In this document: positions 24,131-38,600 of the stretch, piece after piece
Layout: each line of letters opens with the position of its first letter
Numbering within the stretch: the first letter of the stretch is position 1
Source: Brugia malayi
Lineage: Eukaryota > Nematoda > Chromadorea > Rhabditida > Onchocercidae
DNA: 64,000 bases
Reading direction: 5' to 3'
Assembly (NCBI RefSeq): GCF_000002995.4
Contig: NW_025062477.1
Coordinates: 9,706,649-9,770,648, forward strand
Notes under the pieces: generated by a model
The model's input: only the letters and a program-made list of their open reading frames with translations
What the model was told of the DNA's origin: nothing
The model's database searches: none
Translations under genes and position numbers: made by a program

Positions 24131-27100
24131 TGAGTTATTTTCAATTTTAATCTCAGTTATTTTTATTAATGGCTAAATGATGTAAACGAATTCATTGTAG
24201 GCATTTAGAAAAACAAAAAAGCGTGGGCTCTTTTCTATAAATTGATTCATATCACAAACGGTGACATTGTTCCATATTATATGAGTAGGACGAGTGACCT
24301 GGCAAAGCGACTACCATCAAAAATCGAGACTGTCTGGTCTCCAGTACAATGCATCCTATTTCATAATTAAATTAGCATAGGTTAAAATGTCGGTAGCAAG
24401 TGCTTTTCCATTTTACCATTTAAACATGCAAAATATTCCGGAATTGAAGCCCCGTCTTCTTTTGATGCTATCCCTCGTTTCTATGTCATCTAAATCTTTT
24501 CAACAACTGTAGTTGAAAATTTATTCAATGCTGATTAAGTCACGAAAAACTAATTCTGTTTAAAAATTGTTTAATTAATCTTTGAATTATAATGTTTTAG
24601 TTAGAAATGTATATTCTCTTCGGAAAGTTGTTATTTCGGTGTATTTAGAAGATTGAACCAGGTTGAACTGGTTATTATTTATTGTCTAGATCAGAATTAC
24701 AGAAAAAATGCTAGTGTCTAATAAAAGCCTTTCAGGACAACTAACAAGTCGAGAATGACATACATCAGCTTTCTGAAAAAATTTATAGTGCTAGTTTTAA
24801 GACGTTTTTTAAATTCCATCATAATCTGTGCTATCTAACACATCTCAACATTCGTAGTTTGCTTAAGATCCTAGATTTGGTTAAGCTTATTTTAATAGAA
24901 TATGATTTTGGATTTTGAATGTTCAGTAATATAGTAATGTATTTAAAGTATTATTTTATAAATTTTTTATTGTTATAGAGCGTTTCTAATGCAATCACTG
25001 AGACTTGTCATAACCTCTTCTTTAGTGTTAAATATTTTGCCGAAAACTTCCACACAAAAGATGTTCATTTAGTTTCTTGCCTGACTTCTGACATAATGTC
25101 CATTTCTACTACACTAGTGGTATTCACTAAACAACTTCAGGTTGCTCAATTCGCATTGTTAAAATAGCAAGGACCATATCTTCAGAGTTCAATTCTCCGT
25201 TAGCAAAGATTCTTATCTTCTTTGTTTAATATAATTGTTGTATTGATATCTGCTGAGGAAATGAACTTTTCCGGTGGTAATTTTCTGGAGGTATGTAGTG
25301 ATGTAAGACAAATTTATAAAAAGGTGAGCTAGTTCCATAATGAGAAGCAGGAAATAGGGAAAACTCTTTGTATCTGTATCTTTCAGGAAATCATATGTCA
25401 GTGATATATTAGTTTTTAGCTGTTTTCTTCACAAGTTGAAAATGCAAAACATTGCAACAGACACATGACCAATGATGGGAGGGAAGCCAAAAAATTAGAC
25501 TCAATTTTCTGGGTAATATCCATCCACACACTTACTATTTTCTTAGATAAAAGGGAAGAGCAAATTTTCTTAAATATTTGATGAAAAGAGCGAATAATGT
25601 AAATAAAATTAGAGAGTTGAGATGAGGATAGAGAAAAAGATATGTGTTAGTTACTATTACGAATACTATTACCTTTCCAGTGCTTAAGAGTAAACGATAC
25701 TCTTCAGAGACTTTCAGGATTTTCGCTTAACAGGATATACGGAGAATTGTTTGTAAGTAGAACAAAAGAGTGCGAATTATTTTTTAATTTTCACTACATT
25801 ATTTATGAATAATCTTTGAACCCTTCCAAAAAATCCATTTTCACTAATACTGTTATAACTATCCAAGTGTGGTAAATAGTTGAAGAAAGACAGAATTAGT
25901 TGCAATATGCGATGACTCGATGAACATAGGTAGAGCTTGTACAATCGTAATTAGTAAATTACAATGTTTTCTAGTGATATTAAACGTAAAAGCAGTTCGA
26001 ACTATCTTCGTGACATCTTCTCAAGTGATATAAAGCTTCATGAAATTTTGTAATATGAACTAAAATTTAAAACATTTCTCTTCATTATTAAATGCAATAG
26101 CGAGCAGAATATTTCTACACATTAAATTTTTGAATGATTTTAGAACTAAAGAAATGTTGGTGTCACTTACTGGAATGCGGTAACATCTGTTTTATATTAA
26201 TCACTATAAGAGGTTTAGGGAGAAGAAAGAGAAAGGTTTCTGATAATAACATAGAAATAAGTTCTTTTTTTAAATTGCGCTGATTGAATGTTTGATTCCT
26301 GGAATGAAAATAAAAATATTTTAAGTAAACCAAAAGGATGTGATCTATCCTTGCAATTTAAATGAACCTGAATTAAAACAGATGGCTATATTTTGGGGTT
26401 ATTCGAAGTACGTAAAGTTCATTTGTGATATATGACTGAGGGATTCTGATACATTGACAGCTCAAATTCAGTTTCATTGCGATTTGTTATGCAACATGCG
26501 GGACAGTAGAGAAAGAATAAAGCAGTATTCTACACGCATTACCCATTCATTACTTCTGTAAACTTTATTTCTCCGTTCATCATGACCAAAAAGAAGTAAT
26601 CAATCAATTAATTAATTCTGGTTCAATAGTAATTCGAAGCGCTCCTTGTACTCGAAATTCATTTATCCCACTTGCCAACTCAAAAGACAATCTTTCTGAA
26701 GACAAAAGAATAAGTAGCCAAATGATTGCATTTAAGCTGCTCACTTATTAGACTCTTATTAGCGTGCGCACTCAGCTTACCTATTACGTCTTTTTTTCTC
26801 TTGGTTTAGAAGGTACAGCGTAACTAGTAACTAACGTAGAAAAATGAATCCATTTGGCATGATAAGAGATCATTCGTTTGTTACGGTTGTTTTATGGAAT
26901 GCAGAAGCATAAATTATGGGTATCTCATTTACATAACACCTAAGAAAACTTATTCCTGATCTTATTTCTTCTGGGAAATACAAAGAATTATAATTATTAT
27001 TGCATTTTACGGTGTTCGGCCTGTAATATAAGAAAAATGCGATAATAAAAATTTTCCATTTTTAGAATATTTATATTTTTTATTACACAAAACGAATTGT

Positions 27101-28494
27101 CTACACTCTGACTGAAAAAGGGGGTGGAGGGCAAACCGAACGACCATAAAATGTGCTGAAATTTAATATTTTTATTTTGCTATCTATAAATTTCCGTCTC
27201 TCTTTAATAAATATCCAAGTGTTAGCAACTTATTTGCAAATCAGAATTTCAAGTTTCTGAAAATCCAGAAGCTACTCTTAATATTAGCAGAAAAAATGCC
27301 TAATGATTGCAAAACTTTAGGAGAGAATCATTTTAGGAAGCATGATTTCTTTATTTGTTTTATTTTCAAGTAAGTGTTTTCGAGTTAACTACTTTCTTCC
27401 AAAAATCAAATGCTCATGATTCGCAAAATTTCCAAAATATTTCCAAAAATTTTTTATCATGGAGGTATTGTTTTAATCAATGTTTAAAGAAACTATGCAT
27501 GATGGATTTGAAATGTTAACGTCAGAGGGCTCTGTTACCACTAGTTAAAAGGAGAATTAATGAAGTGACACTAATATTTCTTAATGGTAATTTCAAGCAT
27601 TTCTTTTCCTCATAATTTCTCAAACGAATTATCCTGTCTGTCCTCCAGGAATTATTTCTTTCCTGACAAAAATACCTACTGTGAAATAACATTTTAAATC
27701 CGTCATGTATAGCTCCTTTTAAATCTGATTTAAGGAACAAATCAGTGCAATTACAATTGTCACAGTTCTTTCTACTGCTTTTTCAAGTGTGAAATTTAAG
27801 GGTAGCAGTGTTTTGTTTTGTTAGGAAATGGTGTTTGTTGGTAAAAATGTGAACTGTTCCCCTAATTTGTATATAGCTAGAAGCATTACAGTGCAGCACT
27901 ATCACAGAAAGACAAAACTATATATTCTGAAAACTCTACTCTGCTGCCAGTTCTGAAGAGGTAAATGTTTCCAAGAATTATCAGAACTATCTATCTACTA
28001 TTCAAAGTAATTTGCTTCCTGTCCTATTGCTATTTGGAAATTCGTTACATACAACCAGATATCAGTCGTTGACTTATTTTTCAGTTTCTTTCTTGAAACA
28101 TTTACTTATTATCCTAAAGATTGGTCCATCAGTTTTCATCATTGTCCAGCGTATTCACTATATTATCATATGTGAGTATCTTTCGTCAGATTTCTTAAAA
28201 GTAAAGAGTCCAGAATTCATGTAAGAATATTAGATAAGCGTTGCTGTAAATGCTCACTAATTAATGCTTACGATTCTTTGCTTTCATATTGGTTATGGTT
28301 CTGTCGTTATCATATTGTTATTTCATATTGGCCAAACAATTATTTTTAAAATTGTCCGCAAAATTTATTAGCTCACATTTGAGAAAGGGAAAGAAATTTT
28401 TGGCAATTTTACATCCCCAATTTCATTCCTTTTATACATACGGCTTATATCAGAGAAGTGCGGCCGAGTGGTAAGCGAGTAAGCTAATTTCTTC

Positions 28495-28604
28495 CTGTGT
28501 GTGTGTGTGCTCAAATTTGAAAATTTAGGAGAAAATTAGAGACATATTCATTAGTCAGTCTGTTATGTCTGTATGTGTGTATAGATGTGTGTGTGTGTGT
28601 GTGT
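28495..28604 (+). repeat. Two GT microsatellite runs
   Basis: GT repeats at 28495-28509 and 28573-28604, separated by unique AT-rich DNA. Confidence 0.85.
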
Positions 28605-29478
28605 TTATAATTGTATGAAAGATTACGGTAATGCGCTATTAGGGCCTAATAAAGATAAGGGAAGGAAGGAGAAGGCGCGATGGGAGCTTGCAGGACTAAA
28701 GTAAGACGCGGTGAGAAGTGTAGTTTGTTAAGTTTGATTGGTGGTAAAATAGAGAATTAGAAAAAGGAAAAAGTATTTTAGATCCATTGAAAAATTTTTG
28801 CAATAATCGGTTTGGAAGCTTTTAACTAAAAAGGGAGAAAGGAGGACCGCCGAAGCCAAAGCCTAAACAAGCCGTTTGAAATAATTATGGTGACTGCTTC
28901 GCTTGATTGCAATTTAGGCCAAATTTGCCTTCTCTTAACAAATATAAACCCATTCAGGGTCCGAGCTGTCCTATTCAACCAAATTTCAGGATGCTCTAAC
29001 TGGACTTCCGGATAGAGCAGGGAAGGTGTGCTATCAGTAACCGTGATATTTGTAAGCGAGAGGAGATTAAGAGATGATGGCAGAAAGCTTTCACCCAAAC
29101 ACCTTAGCCCAATATCCGGTAATTTTGAGACCCTAAAGAAATTAGTGGTGCATGAGTAAGATTAAAGCCATTTCGACAAGTAATTATTTTATTTTACATA
29201 CCTGAGCTGTTAACTAGACCCAACATACTCGTAACTTCTAAAATTCAAACCTTAAGCTCTTAATTTTAGTTTTTATCAAGTAGGAGAATTTTCTTCAACA
29301 CTACTTTAATGGATAACTTTTTAATTCATTTCTTATCACAGTGTTATTCGTACAATGATTCTGTTGCAACTGATCATATATGTTGATTCATTATTCACGT
29401 GTTCAAAAAGTGATTTTCAATTGCACACGTTTACGCTTCTCTTTTCAATTTCAAATGAAAATATGTTAACTAAAATTG

Positions 29479-29493
29479 TTTAGTATAAATTGT
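29479..29493 (+). promoter_or_regulatory. Possible trans-splice (SL) or cis acceptor ahead of the zfh-2 start
   Basis: GTTTAG ends 10 bases before the ATG at 29494. Nematode mRNAs often receive a spliced leader this close to the start codon. It could equally be a cis acceptor, because the frame stays open back to this AG. Confidence 0.4.
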
Positions 29494-29604
29494 ATGAGGT
29501 CAAACTCGGTGTCGCATTCCAACACTAAGAATTGCAACAATAACAGTAATAAGAGCAAAGCAGCAGGAGTAAACGACGCAAGTTTCGACCATACTTTTAA
29601 TCCG
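29494..29604 (+). CDS. zfh-2: zfh-2 exon 1 (first coding exon, proposed)
   Basis: ATG followed by 37 codons ([16 protein letters not shown]...), rich in Asn/Ser/Lys, ending CCG|GTATGT in phase 0, which fits the next exon. The nearest upstream in-frame stop is at 29467. No database-like motif; supported by codon quality, donor and phase. Confidence 0.6.
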
Positions 29605-32600
29605 GTATGTGAATTCCTGTTTCAGTAAAGTTTTTCACGAAATTAATATGTTACATTTGAAGACAATAGCTAGACAAAAGTACAAAATTTATACTATAGT
29701 ACTAAACTTTTATTGGACGGTTTATCTTTATTCATATCTAAGCTAAGCCCTACTGGACCACGCAGTGCATCACGCTTGTTTCAACTTTATCTTTATATTT
29801 TTGATCTAATCTCCTATTAGACATATTTTTCAGAAATCTTGCCATTGATAAGAACATTTCATTATTAGAATAAGTTTAAAAAAGTCAGCTCGTCTCTTCC
29901 TATTAATTACTACTGATTTTTGGACGCTTTTGCAACATGTAGTCATTAATTATGGTCATTCCTTATCTCTTATTATTACTATATTATATTATTATCAAAT
30001 TATCACATATGGCTGTGTACAGGAATTGGTAAAAGGAAGAAGGCACAGTGAAATTTGATAACTATAATTATTTGCTAATTATAATAATCTATTTCCCTAC
30101 CCTATTCCATCTCAATTTGATCTTTTATTGTATATTCTGCATTTAATTTTGTAATTATTTCTTGAATGTATTTCTTGAAATATCAATCTTTAAAAAATTA
30201 TCCAAGTTGAGTTACCTTCACGAAAATGTTTAATTAATACAATATTATTCCTTTCTTTTGCTTATCATACTTAAAGAGCAAATTATGATCGGCTAATTTG
30301 ATTCAGTTGATCTCTTTAGTGTTAATCGTTAAAAATAACCATGGTGCTCATAATTTTCCTTTCTTTCTGAATTTATAAATTCCTTTTAAAGAAAGTGAAT
30401 TGTTGACATTATCAGTTAAGGATTGATTTTTTTAGCTACTATTCCACGACATATTACGTATTAAAAATGGAAGAGGAAAAAAAATTTTTCTCAAATTTAT
30501 TTTTCTTCGCTTATGTCTAGTCGGAGGCAAAAATTATTCCGAAATAACATTTCTTTGCTAGGGTCATTATTTTAATCATCGTAATTATTGTTATCTTACA
30601 ATTAATTTGCCATTTGTTTGCCTGGCAAACATTTTTCAACTTGCATTTTGAAACTTCAACATCAGATTCCGACCTAAAGTCTGTAGAAAAAAGAAGTTTT
30701 TTCTAAGAAATTATATAAAGCGTTAAAAGTTAGAATTAAATAATTATCATTTTTGTCGTCATCATCATAAATATTCTTTGGAAAAAATAATAATCGCTAT
30801 AACAAGAAAACGAAATGAATTGAGAATAACATGCTGAAATTCACATATTGCAACCAGGTGTGCTTCATACTTTTTTCAACCTCTTGCTATAGAGAGTACA
30901 AGTCTTTGGGAAAGACAAATAATCCAATGGCCAATATCAATAACACAGTTTCTTAATTCTAATGAGGGAGATTTAAGTTCCATAAAATCATAGCTTTAGA
31001 GATGGCTGGTTGGTTGAGAAGTGAGTCATATGTTTTATAATTCAAATGTGAATGAAACTTTATTTAAAATTATTTGTTTCTACTCAGAAAGTTGAAAATA
31101 TTCGAACACAATTCTAAAATTATGGAAACATGAAATCCTACTTGAGATTATTGCCTTAGCTTTTTTTGTATGGTGTTTTGGCACAGTGACACGAACGAAA
31201 TTGGTCCCCTGAGCGAATGGGTGACAGTTAAACAATCAGGCGACGGACGTATACATACACTACGTGTGTGCACACACATATACACACACAGCACGCAACA
31301 CATTGCACATAAACATACACGCATAGAGCTAGCCACATGTGTGAAGCGCATTAGCAATGTTTATACAGTGCCTTTGGCTTGCACACTGACACACAACCTG
31401 AGACTAATAGCTTTCATAGCCGTCACCAGCGAGATATTCACACTTTTGTAAATATTAAGCCATTATTATTATTATTATTACCATCATCATCATCATCATC
31501 ATCATCAACATCATCATCATCAACATCATTAGCACTATCGCAATTGCACTCAGCTGGCATGGCACAGGCACTATTCATTCCGATACACTTCTCAGTCCTC
31601 TTTTCCATCAATTTGCATATTTATTCTGTTAGCATTTAGAAATTAACACCAAATAAACAATAATTCACTGCAAGCATATGTTTTTTCCAATCTTATTTGA
31701 TATGACGCTTTCTTCCATCAACAATGATTTCATCATCAAATGTGAACTTCCTAAAAGAGTTGAGCTGAACTTTTCAAGTAGCCATGGAATAGGCTACTAA
31801 TTATTTGAGCTAGGGAATCAATTCGGATGAGTCACTTAGGAAAGAATAATGAAGAACCCATTGTATACTTTACTTTAGATAAGACTTAAGGCATAGGTGC
31901 AAGCAAGAAATGAAAATATAAAGTTTCAGGTGTTTTTCGAAAGATGTTTTAGTCAGATTGAAACAACTCCGTCAGAGCGCAAATGTTCGTCCAAAGTGAT
32001 TACCGAATCTGACGAGAAGCAAATACACCCTATCGGTTTGGAATCTATTGAACGGTTTATTTTTATTACAGTGAAAGAATTTTGTTTATTCTGTGAAACG
32101 GGCGAAATGAAGTTGAGATGACCACCCGAAATGAAGTTAAGAAAAAGATAACGGACTTCATAACTTCACTGAAATAGATGAGTGCAAGGTCAACACGTTG
32201 GTGAGAATAACTGACCGGTTAATTATTCTAACAAGTAAATAATTTTTTTATATTAGTGTGCTGCGTTACATCGGTGTTGTATATGTTTTGTGAGAAGAGC
32301 GAGAATTTTTTCTTTGAGACTGCTCTTTTTGTATAAAATTGAATTTGATATTAGTTTAGTTGTCTGAAAAAAAAGGATAGTTTTCTTGCATTTTTTGTCT
32401 TTATAAATGAAAGTTTTATAAGCAGAAAGTATCATTTTATTTTTCTTATTCTTTATGTTACTTCTTCTACTGAAAAGCGTCACTTTCAACGCTGGTATCT
32501 CATGCATAATGCGCTTTGCCGAGCGTGGTACGTCACATGGCATCACTTCTAGATGAGCTAATAGTTTACCTGGCAGGTGTAGTGATCAGTGAGTATCATG

Positions 32601-35600
32601 TGTAATTCATTGTTGCAATTTTTTCTTCTAAGAGAGAAATTCAGAACACTTAACAGTTTTTCATTTCCTTCTCTCTGTTGCATAATTTTTTTCTTTCAAA
32701 CCTTAAACCGATTCTCTTCCTGCAAACTTGACCATTTTATCGTACCATTATTGAATCCCGTATCTCATCACTTATTCTGTGTCTCTCCTCACTCATGCAA
32801 TTTTTTCTCGATTTCTTTCCATATATTTTCCGTGACTGTTTATCGAAGCCAAGACGCCATTAATTATTAATTATGCAAATAATGAAGCTTTCATCCAAAT
32901 TAGTCTCTAAAAATTTGCATAATTTGCAGCGACAGTGGTTCATTACAACTCTCAAATACAATATTTTATGGTTCCGGTACTAAGCTAGAGGGTGACAGCA
33001 ATAGCGGAATCATGGATATGGATCGTCTTTTGCAGAGAACAATGATTTTATCAACGGATGCCGATTTCACAGCAAATAGGATTTTGCAACGTGTCCCGAT
33101 GAATTTAATGAACGGGTCTACCCAAGAACTAGCGTCAACTAGCACAACCGGTACGTGTCAATTGCAACTGGCTATTTATTTCTAGTCAAACATTTCTTGG
33201 ATCTTTATCAACTAATTTCAGTTTTTAAGGTAATGTACTTGGGCAATCATAAAATTTGATTTAGATATTTTACACCGATCTTTTGTGCGTTTAACTGTGT
33301 TTTAAAATTATATTTCACTTTTTGGAATTATACTAAGAAACTCATGATATTCATAAATCAGTTAAAGAGGAAATATGATGGTGCGGTTGCAAATGACAGA
33401 AATATGGATAGAAACTTAGTTTTAATCTACAAGTGAAATTTGTCACTGTGTGAGAAAATTTTCAGTGATTGATTCCGGAAAGTATTCTAAGGGACCGAAA
33501 CGATATTGAAAGTGAAAGAGTGTTGAACAAGTTTAAATCTTAATCATCACCAAATTTAGAAAAAGATGAAAACTAAGGATTTAAGACAGGAGCAAATATT
33601 TTCTTTTGCCACTTAATTCAAGTTAGATTCATATCAAAAAGCCGAAAGTTCTGAGATCTCTTTTGGCAAAGATCTGAAAATAAATCGATAAGTCATGTCT
33701 GAACATTACTGCGACGAAAGGCTTCGTGACATTTATTAAAAAATTGGTTTTTGGCTATGGTACCATCTATATCTGCATATTTCTTGAACTGATCTTTCAA
33801 AATAGAACCAGTTTTCTCCAGAGTATATCTGATTTTGTGATTTGATCATGATTTTTTAAGATTTGTGATTCTAGCGTTTACCTTCACTCTTGATCATCAC
33901 TGCAATATTTAATACCACATAGCACCACTAGTTTCAATCTTTTCTTTGTTGATTGTCGCGCCCATTCTTCATTTCTGCGCATCGCAATTTGTCAATCCAT
34001 AATTTATTATTGTTTTTCAGAAGATATGCCCGGATCTTCGTCATCTGCATCAGTATTCCCAGCCACCACACTAACGGCTCGCAACAGTTCTAAAACATTA
34101 AAATGTCCGAAATGCAACTGGCATTACAAATACCAAGAAACACTGGAGATTCATATGAAGGAAAAGCATGCGGGTCATGAGGTTTATTATCTAATATATC
34201 TGCCTATATAAATTTCAAGCAATGATTAATATATTCATTAGATAAGCAAGATAATGCAATGATACATCACATAGTTTATTGTTAGACCTTACATTAAATT
34301 CCAAATAATTTAAGATTCTTAACAAACAATCTAAAAAACACATCTTTCGATAAAGTGCATTTTCTAGGTAAAGTGCATTTTCTGCTTGCATAATCGACCG
34401 CATCCTCGATTAGCCCGTGGTGAAAGCTATTCATGCGGCTACAAACCATATCGTTGTGAAATATGCAAGTATAGTACTACAACAAAGGGTAATTTGAGCA
34501 TACACATGCAAAGTGATAAGCACTTACACGCGGTGCAGGAAATACCACCAGTCACAGGTCAGGTACTTATTTATTTAATTAGTTACTGAGTTTGAGCCTT
34601 TGTTCAGTTGTTGTTTCTGCAGTGCCAAGTCTTCCATTTTCTATAACGAAATGATCGTTGTAGGTCGTTGAAAATATTTTTTAAATAATCAATTAAAATT
34701 CGAATTTAGTTTTCTATCTATACTTTCCAGAAAGGAATAATTAGGTGAACAACGTGATCTTTTTCGACACTGTTGTTGTTACAAAAAATTCACGTTTTAG
34801 GTAATGCGATTGCAATTTCAAGCGGTGATCTGAATGCAAAAAATTTACTTCAATGCATGATTTGTTCCACATATTCAACTGATAATATTTCCAAAATGAT
34901 CGAGCATATTGGTAGGCAGCTCAGTTGTCCAAAGTTTGGCGCTGAAAATGTTCTTTGAAAATTTCATGAAATTTTTTAAAGATGTATCTTGAAACAAATC
35001 TGGAATACTAATATTATATAGGAGAAATATACCCGCTTCTAACGCCTTGATCATTTGCATTTATATCTTTACATGGAAAACTAGAAATAAAAAAATAACT
35101 ATTCAAACAAAATCAAAAACAAAAAAAAAAAAAACTATTTTTAAGAGAAAGACCGAAGTCATCCAGTGATTGGAGATATCTCAGTGATACAAGGTGTTTA
35201 TCACTGTAACCTGTGTCCGTATAGTACCAGCCTGAAAGCAAATTTCCAGTTACATACAAGAACCGACAAACATGTGCAGCGAACACAGATGGTAAGTGAA
35301 TTACAATTCTAAACTAGTTCCGTTAACTAGTTGATGCATAATCAACAATTAGTAACCTTTCCCGTTACTGATTGCTGATTAATGTACAAGTACAAAGACA
35401 TAAATCAATCAGCTATTGCTCACAACATTGCAAATGAAATATTGCATTATCATTCATTAAGCAAGTTAGATATTGCTGAATTAGTAGTATTTGCAACCGC
35501 TTACTGTAATGAATTCCAGATTGTCCGGTTCCTTCTTATCTAGGATTCTGTTCAATAATTTTAATCGCTAAGTCATGGTTTTTACTTTCTGGTTATCTGA

Positions 35601-38600
35601 TTGTATCTTTTTGTCCAGAATATAACATGTGAACATATGTTTTGTCCTGTTTAACTTTGTCTTACAATTGCTTTCTCAAAATCATAAGTATTAGGATGAG
35701 ATTATATTGGTGATCTATGTTAATGGCGTAAAACAATAGACACACTTCCAAAGTAGATAGTGCAGGAGATGAATTAAGAGTGATGGATAAATAAATAAGT
35801 AAATGAGTGGTTGATATGAAAGCGAATGTTATGTCCAGTCATTTAGAGAGAAAAAAGAGAGAAGGCCAAAACTTCTTTAACTTCATATGGATAATATATT
35901 ATTTGCAGAAAAAGGCATTCAGTGGCCAACGATTGGTGGAAAATTTATTTAGTTTTATATTCTTGCCACAGAATCCCTTGTATAAAGAGGAATGAAGAAA
36001 AAAGGAGATTAAATTGGGTGATAATTTTTGAACAAGTGAATACTTATTTTATATCAAAAATCACAGTTTCTTCGTTGACATGTAATTTCTGTCCGCCATC
36101 TATTCCTTTATTTCCCAACCGAAAATTCAATTTTAAAGAAATTAATTTTACATTTTAGGGAAGACACCAAATTATCGGCATGTTTCAAAGCAGGTATATG
36201 AGCTGTTGTATTCTTCATTTTTGGTAAGATCTAAGAAGCTTCCAAGATTAGTTTTTGCAGGCTCGATTAGCAAAATAATTTATTTTCCTTTCAAAAACTA
36301 GGGAATATTAATAAATTAGATTTGCAGATAATTTGTTAAGAAACGCTATTATGTTCATAACTTCGAAAAAAAAACCTAAAATGCTGTAATTCGGAATGTC
36401 GAAATATTCTGAACTTGTAAACAAGTTACGGAAGGTTTTCCCACACTTCAGTACAGATAATTCTTGCAAATGGTGGTCATACCGATTTTCATTCAATAGC
36501 TTATCTCCCGGCAGAGTTCTATGGTGACGATCTAGGAACTGTTATACTGAATTTATTTGATTAGTCAATGATTAGCTGGTTTTCTGTAAGATACATCTTT
36601 CGAGAATCACGATTTATTTTGAAAGAATCTGTTGATACTCTCTTTTATAAAAATATGATTAACTTTGATCAGATTGTCTCTTACATTCCCGATATATTTT
36701 TCCCAGATTTCCAAAAACTCGCAAGATTTCACACCTGATGGAAGGGAAGAAATAATGAGTGAGGTAATGCGTTTTCGTGTGCACATTTCATCTAACATTA
36801 AAATATCGCTTCAAAATATTGACATAACAAATTGTCATTATTGTCGTTTGCCATTGCCATTACTATTACTGTTGTCATTGTTATTGTTGTTATGACAATT
36901 ACTGCTGTATTTCCTTGTGCCATACGGTCACAAGCACAAAATGTATGTTTACAGACGTATTTAGGACTGGAGTTAAATTTTGAGAAATTCCTTGATTTTA
37001 TTAATTTCGATTCAAGTAACTAATCTGAAAACACAGGCAAACATTGGACGGACATTTAATTAGAAGGTATCAAGTTTTATGTTCTGTTGTAGTTCATTTT
37101 TGATTATTCTCTTCACCATTCATTCGTTCAACTCATTTCATTCAATTTCAGTCAACTTTCATTCAAGTCCAACTAACTAATTTAGAACTTATCCACTTAA
37201 CTCTTGTTTCGCTGCACTTCGCAAGATTTGCTATTCAATTGACTTGGCCAGTTCTGATTTCGAGTTGTAAGTGGATGTTGGTCTATGAAAATAATGAAAG
37301 TTGACCTGTGAATCTTTCCTTCCCTCAACTCACTTCATACCTGTCGTCCTTTCATTCCCATCTCATCACTTCTACAACCACCTTCTCCCTTCTTTTCGCA
37401 ACGCCAATCACCATTCTATACCATTGTTTTCTGTCACAAACACGTTTCGAGAACCGAACACTGCAGACAGTAAGGTACGGGCAAACACACACATACATAC
37501 ACATTACACGCACATGCATAGACGTATCTACATACACACATACCTACATACACACGCATACATACAAATACAGATACACAGACATACACATATATATTTA
37601 CATAAACAAGGAGACTGGGAAACGTACACAAACATTCATTCATTTTCACACCTTTTTCACAAAAGAGAAGGAAAGAAGGAGAGAAAGATAGACAGAGAGA
37701 TGGTAGATATACCTGTACATAATATACCTCAAGTTCTACTTCAATCGACAGGAGCACATCTCGACATCTTGAAATGTACGAGCAGGCATTCTCACTCATT
37801 CTCATCAGCTGTCACCAACGTATATCGATCATTACTTTTTAGGGGGGTGCTTATAGAACTGTTGGTGAATAGCAAGTACTTCCTGAATAAAAGGTTGGAA
37901 AAGTGACTGAGTATGATTGTGATATGAAGATTTGTCCTCCTATTCTATTCAACAAATATACCGTAGAGCCATTTGGATAGATTTTTTGTTTCATTTCACA
38001 ATGCTGTTTAACTTTTTGTATTCGAATCCTGCGATAATTAACTAATTAAGAAACAAAGTTGCAACTGTTTACGGCATTTACTTATTCTCTGATAAGGCAT
38101 CATTCATTTTACTTGATATTCAATTTCCTTATTTAAAAAACTATTAGCATTTACGGATTATTATTAAATTTTAAACATTTTGTTGGGATTATGATGTCCT
38201 TGAAAGTTCTGCGCCCTTGTAACTTCCATAATTTCTTCCTCGCAATCAAATAGTGTCGTTTCTTTTGGTAGTGATATCGGTGGTATTTTCTTGAGATAGC
38301 AATATCCATTACTGTTGTCATTGATATTTAACATAAATACTGTGAGAAGAATTATAAGCGAAGTAAAAAAAAACATATTTTTTTTTAACATTGCTCCCTC
38401 GAGAACTTCTTAGAAGAAATGGATTTTCCCTGAAATATTGAAAAGCAGTTGATACTTTTACTAATTTTGCATGAGCAATTATTGCAAAACTGTATAGGAC
38501 GAAGCAACTGAATGGTCCAATTTTTATCATTTGCCTTTACAATATTTATCTTGAATCTGAATTTTCAGCCGCGAAATTGAAGTTCGCCAAGCTTTATATT

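Larger units (their letters stand above)
18233..29480. other. Intergenic DNA upstream of zfh-2
   Basis: AT-rich desert. Holds a 10-base tandem repeat (18941), an inverted-repeat element (19284-19399), TA and GT microsatellites and a regulatory-looking patch at 23880-24130. A GC-richer stretch runs from 28640 to 29110, just upstream of the first zfh-2 exon. A 68-codon + strand frame at 22199-22405 could not be placed in any gene model. Confidence 0.6.

Noticed and set aside
28455..28490. tRNA-like A-box (GCGGCCGAGTGGTAAGC)
   Set aside because: No B-box or cloverleaf follows; GT-repeat DNA comes instead. At most a tRNA fragment or chance.
31148..31639. Open frames on both strands around 31.1-31.6 kb
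   Set aside because: CA-rich and CAT-repeat DNA lacks stops in several frames; residue composition is that of the repeats.
32253..32546. 97-codon minus-strand frame in zfh-2 intron 2
   Set aside because: Lys/Ile-rich downstream part is typical AT-rich noise; no splice or start support.
37301..37906. 201-codon + strand open frame, the longest in the window
   Set aside because: It is a translation of CA/CATA satellite DNA inside a zfh-2 intron, with parallel open frames in other phases and no domain.
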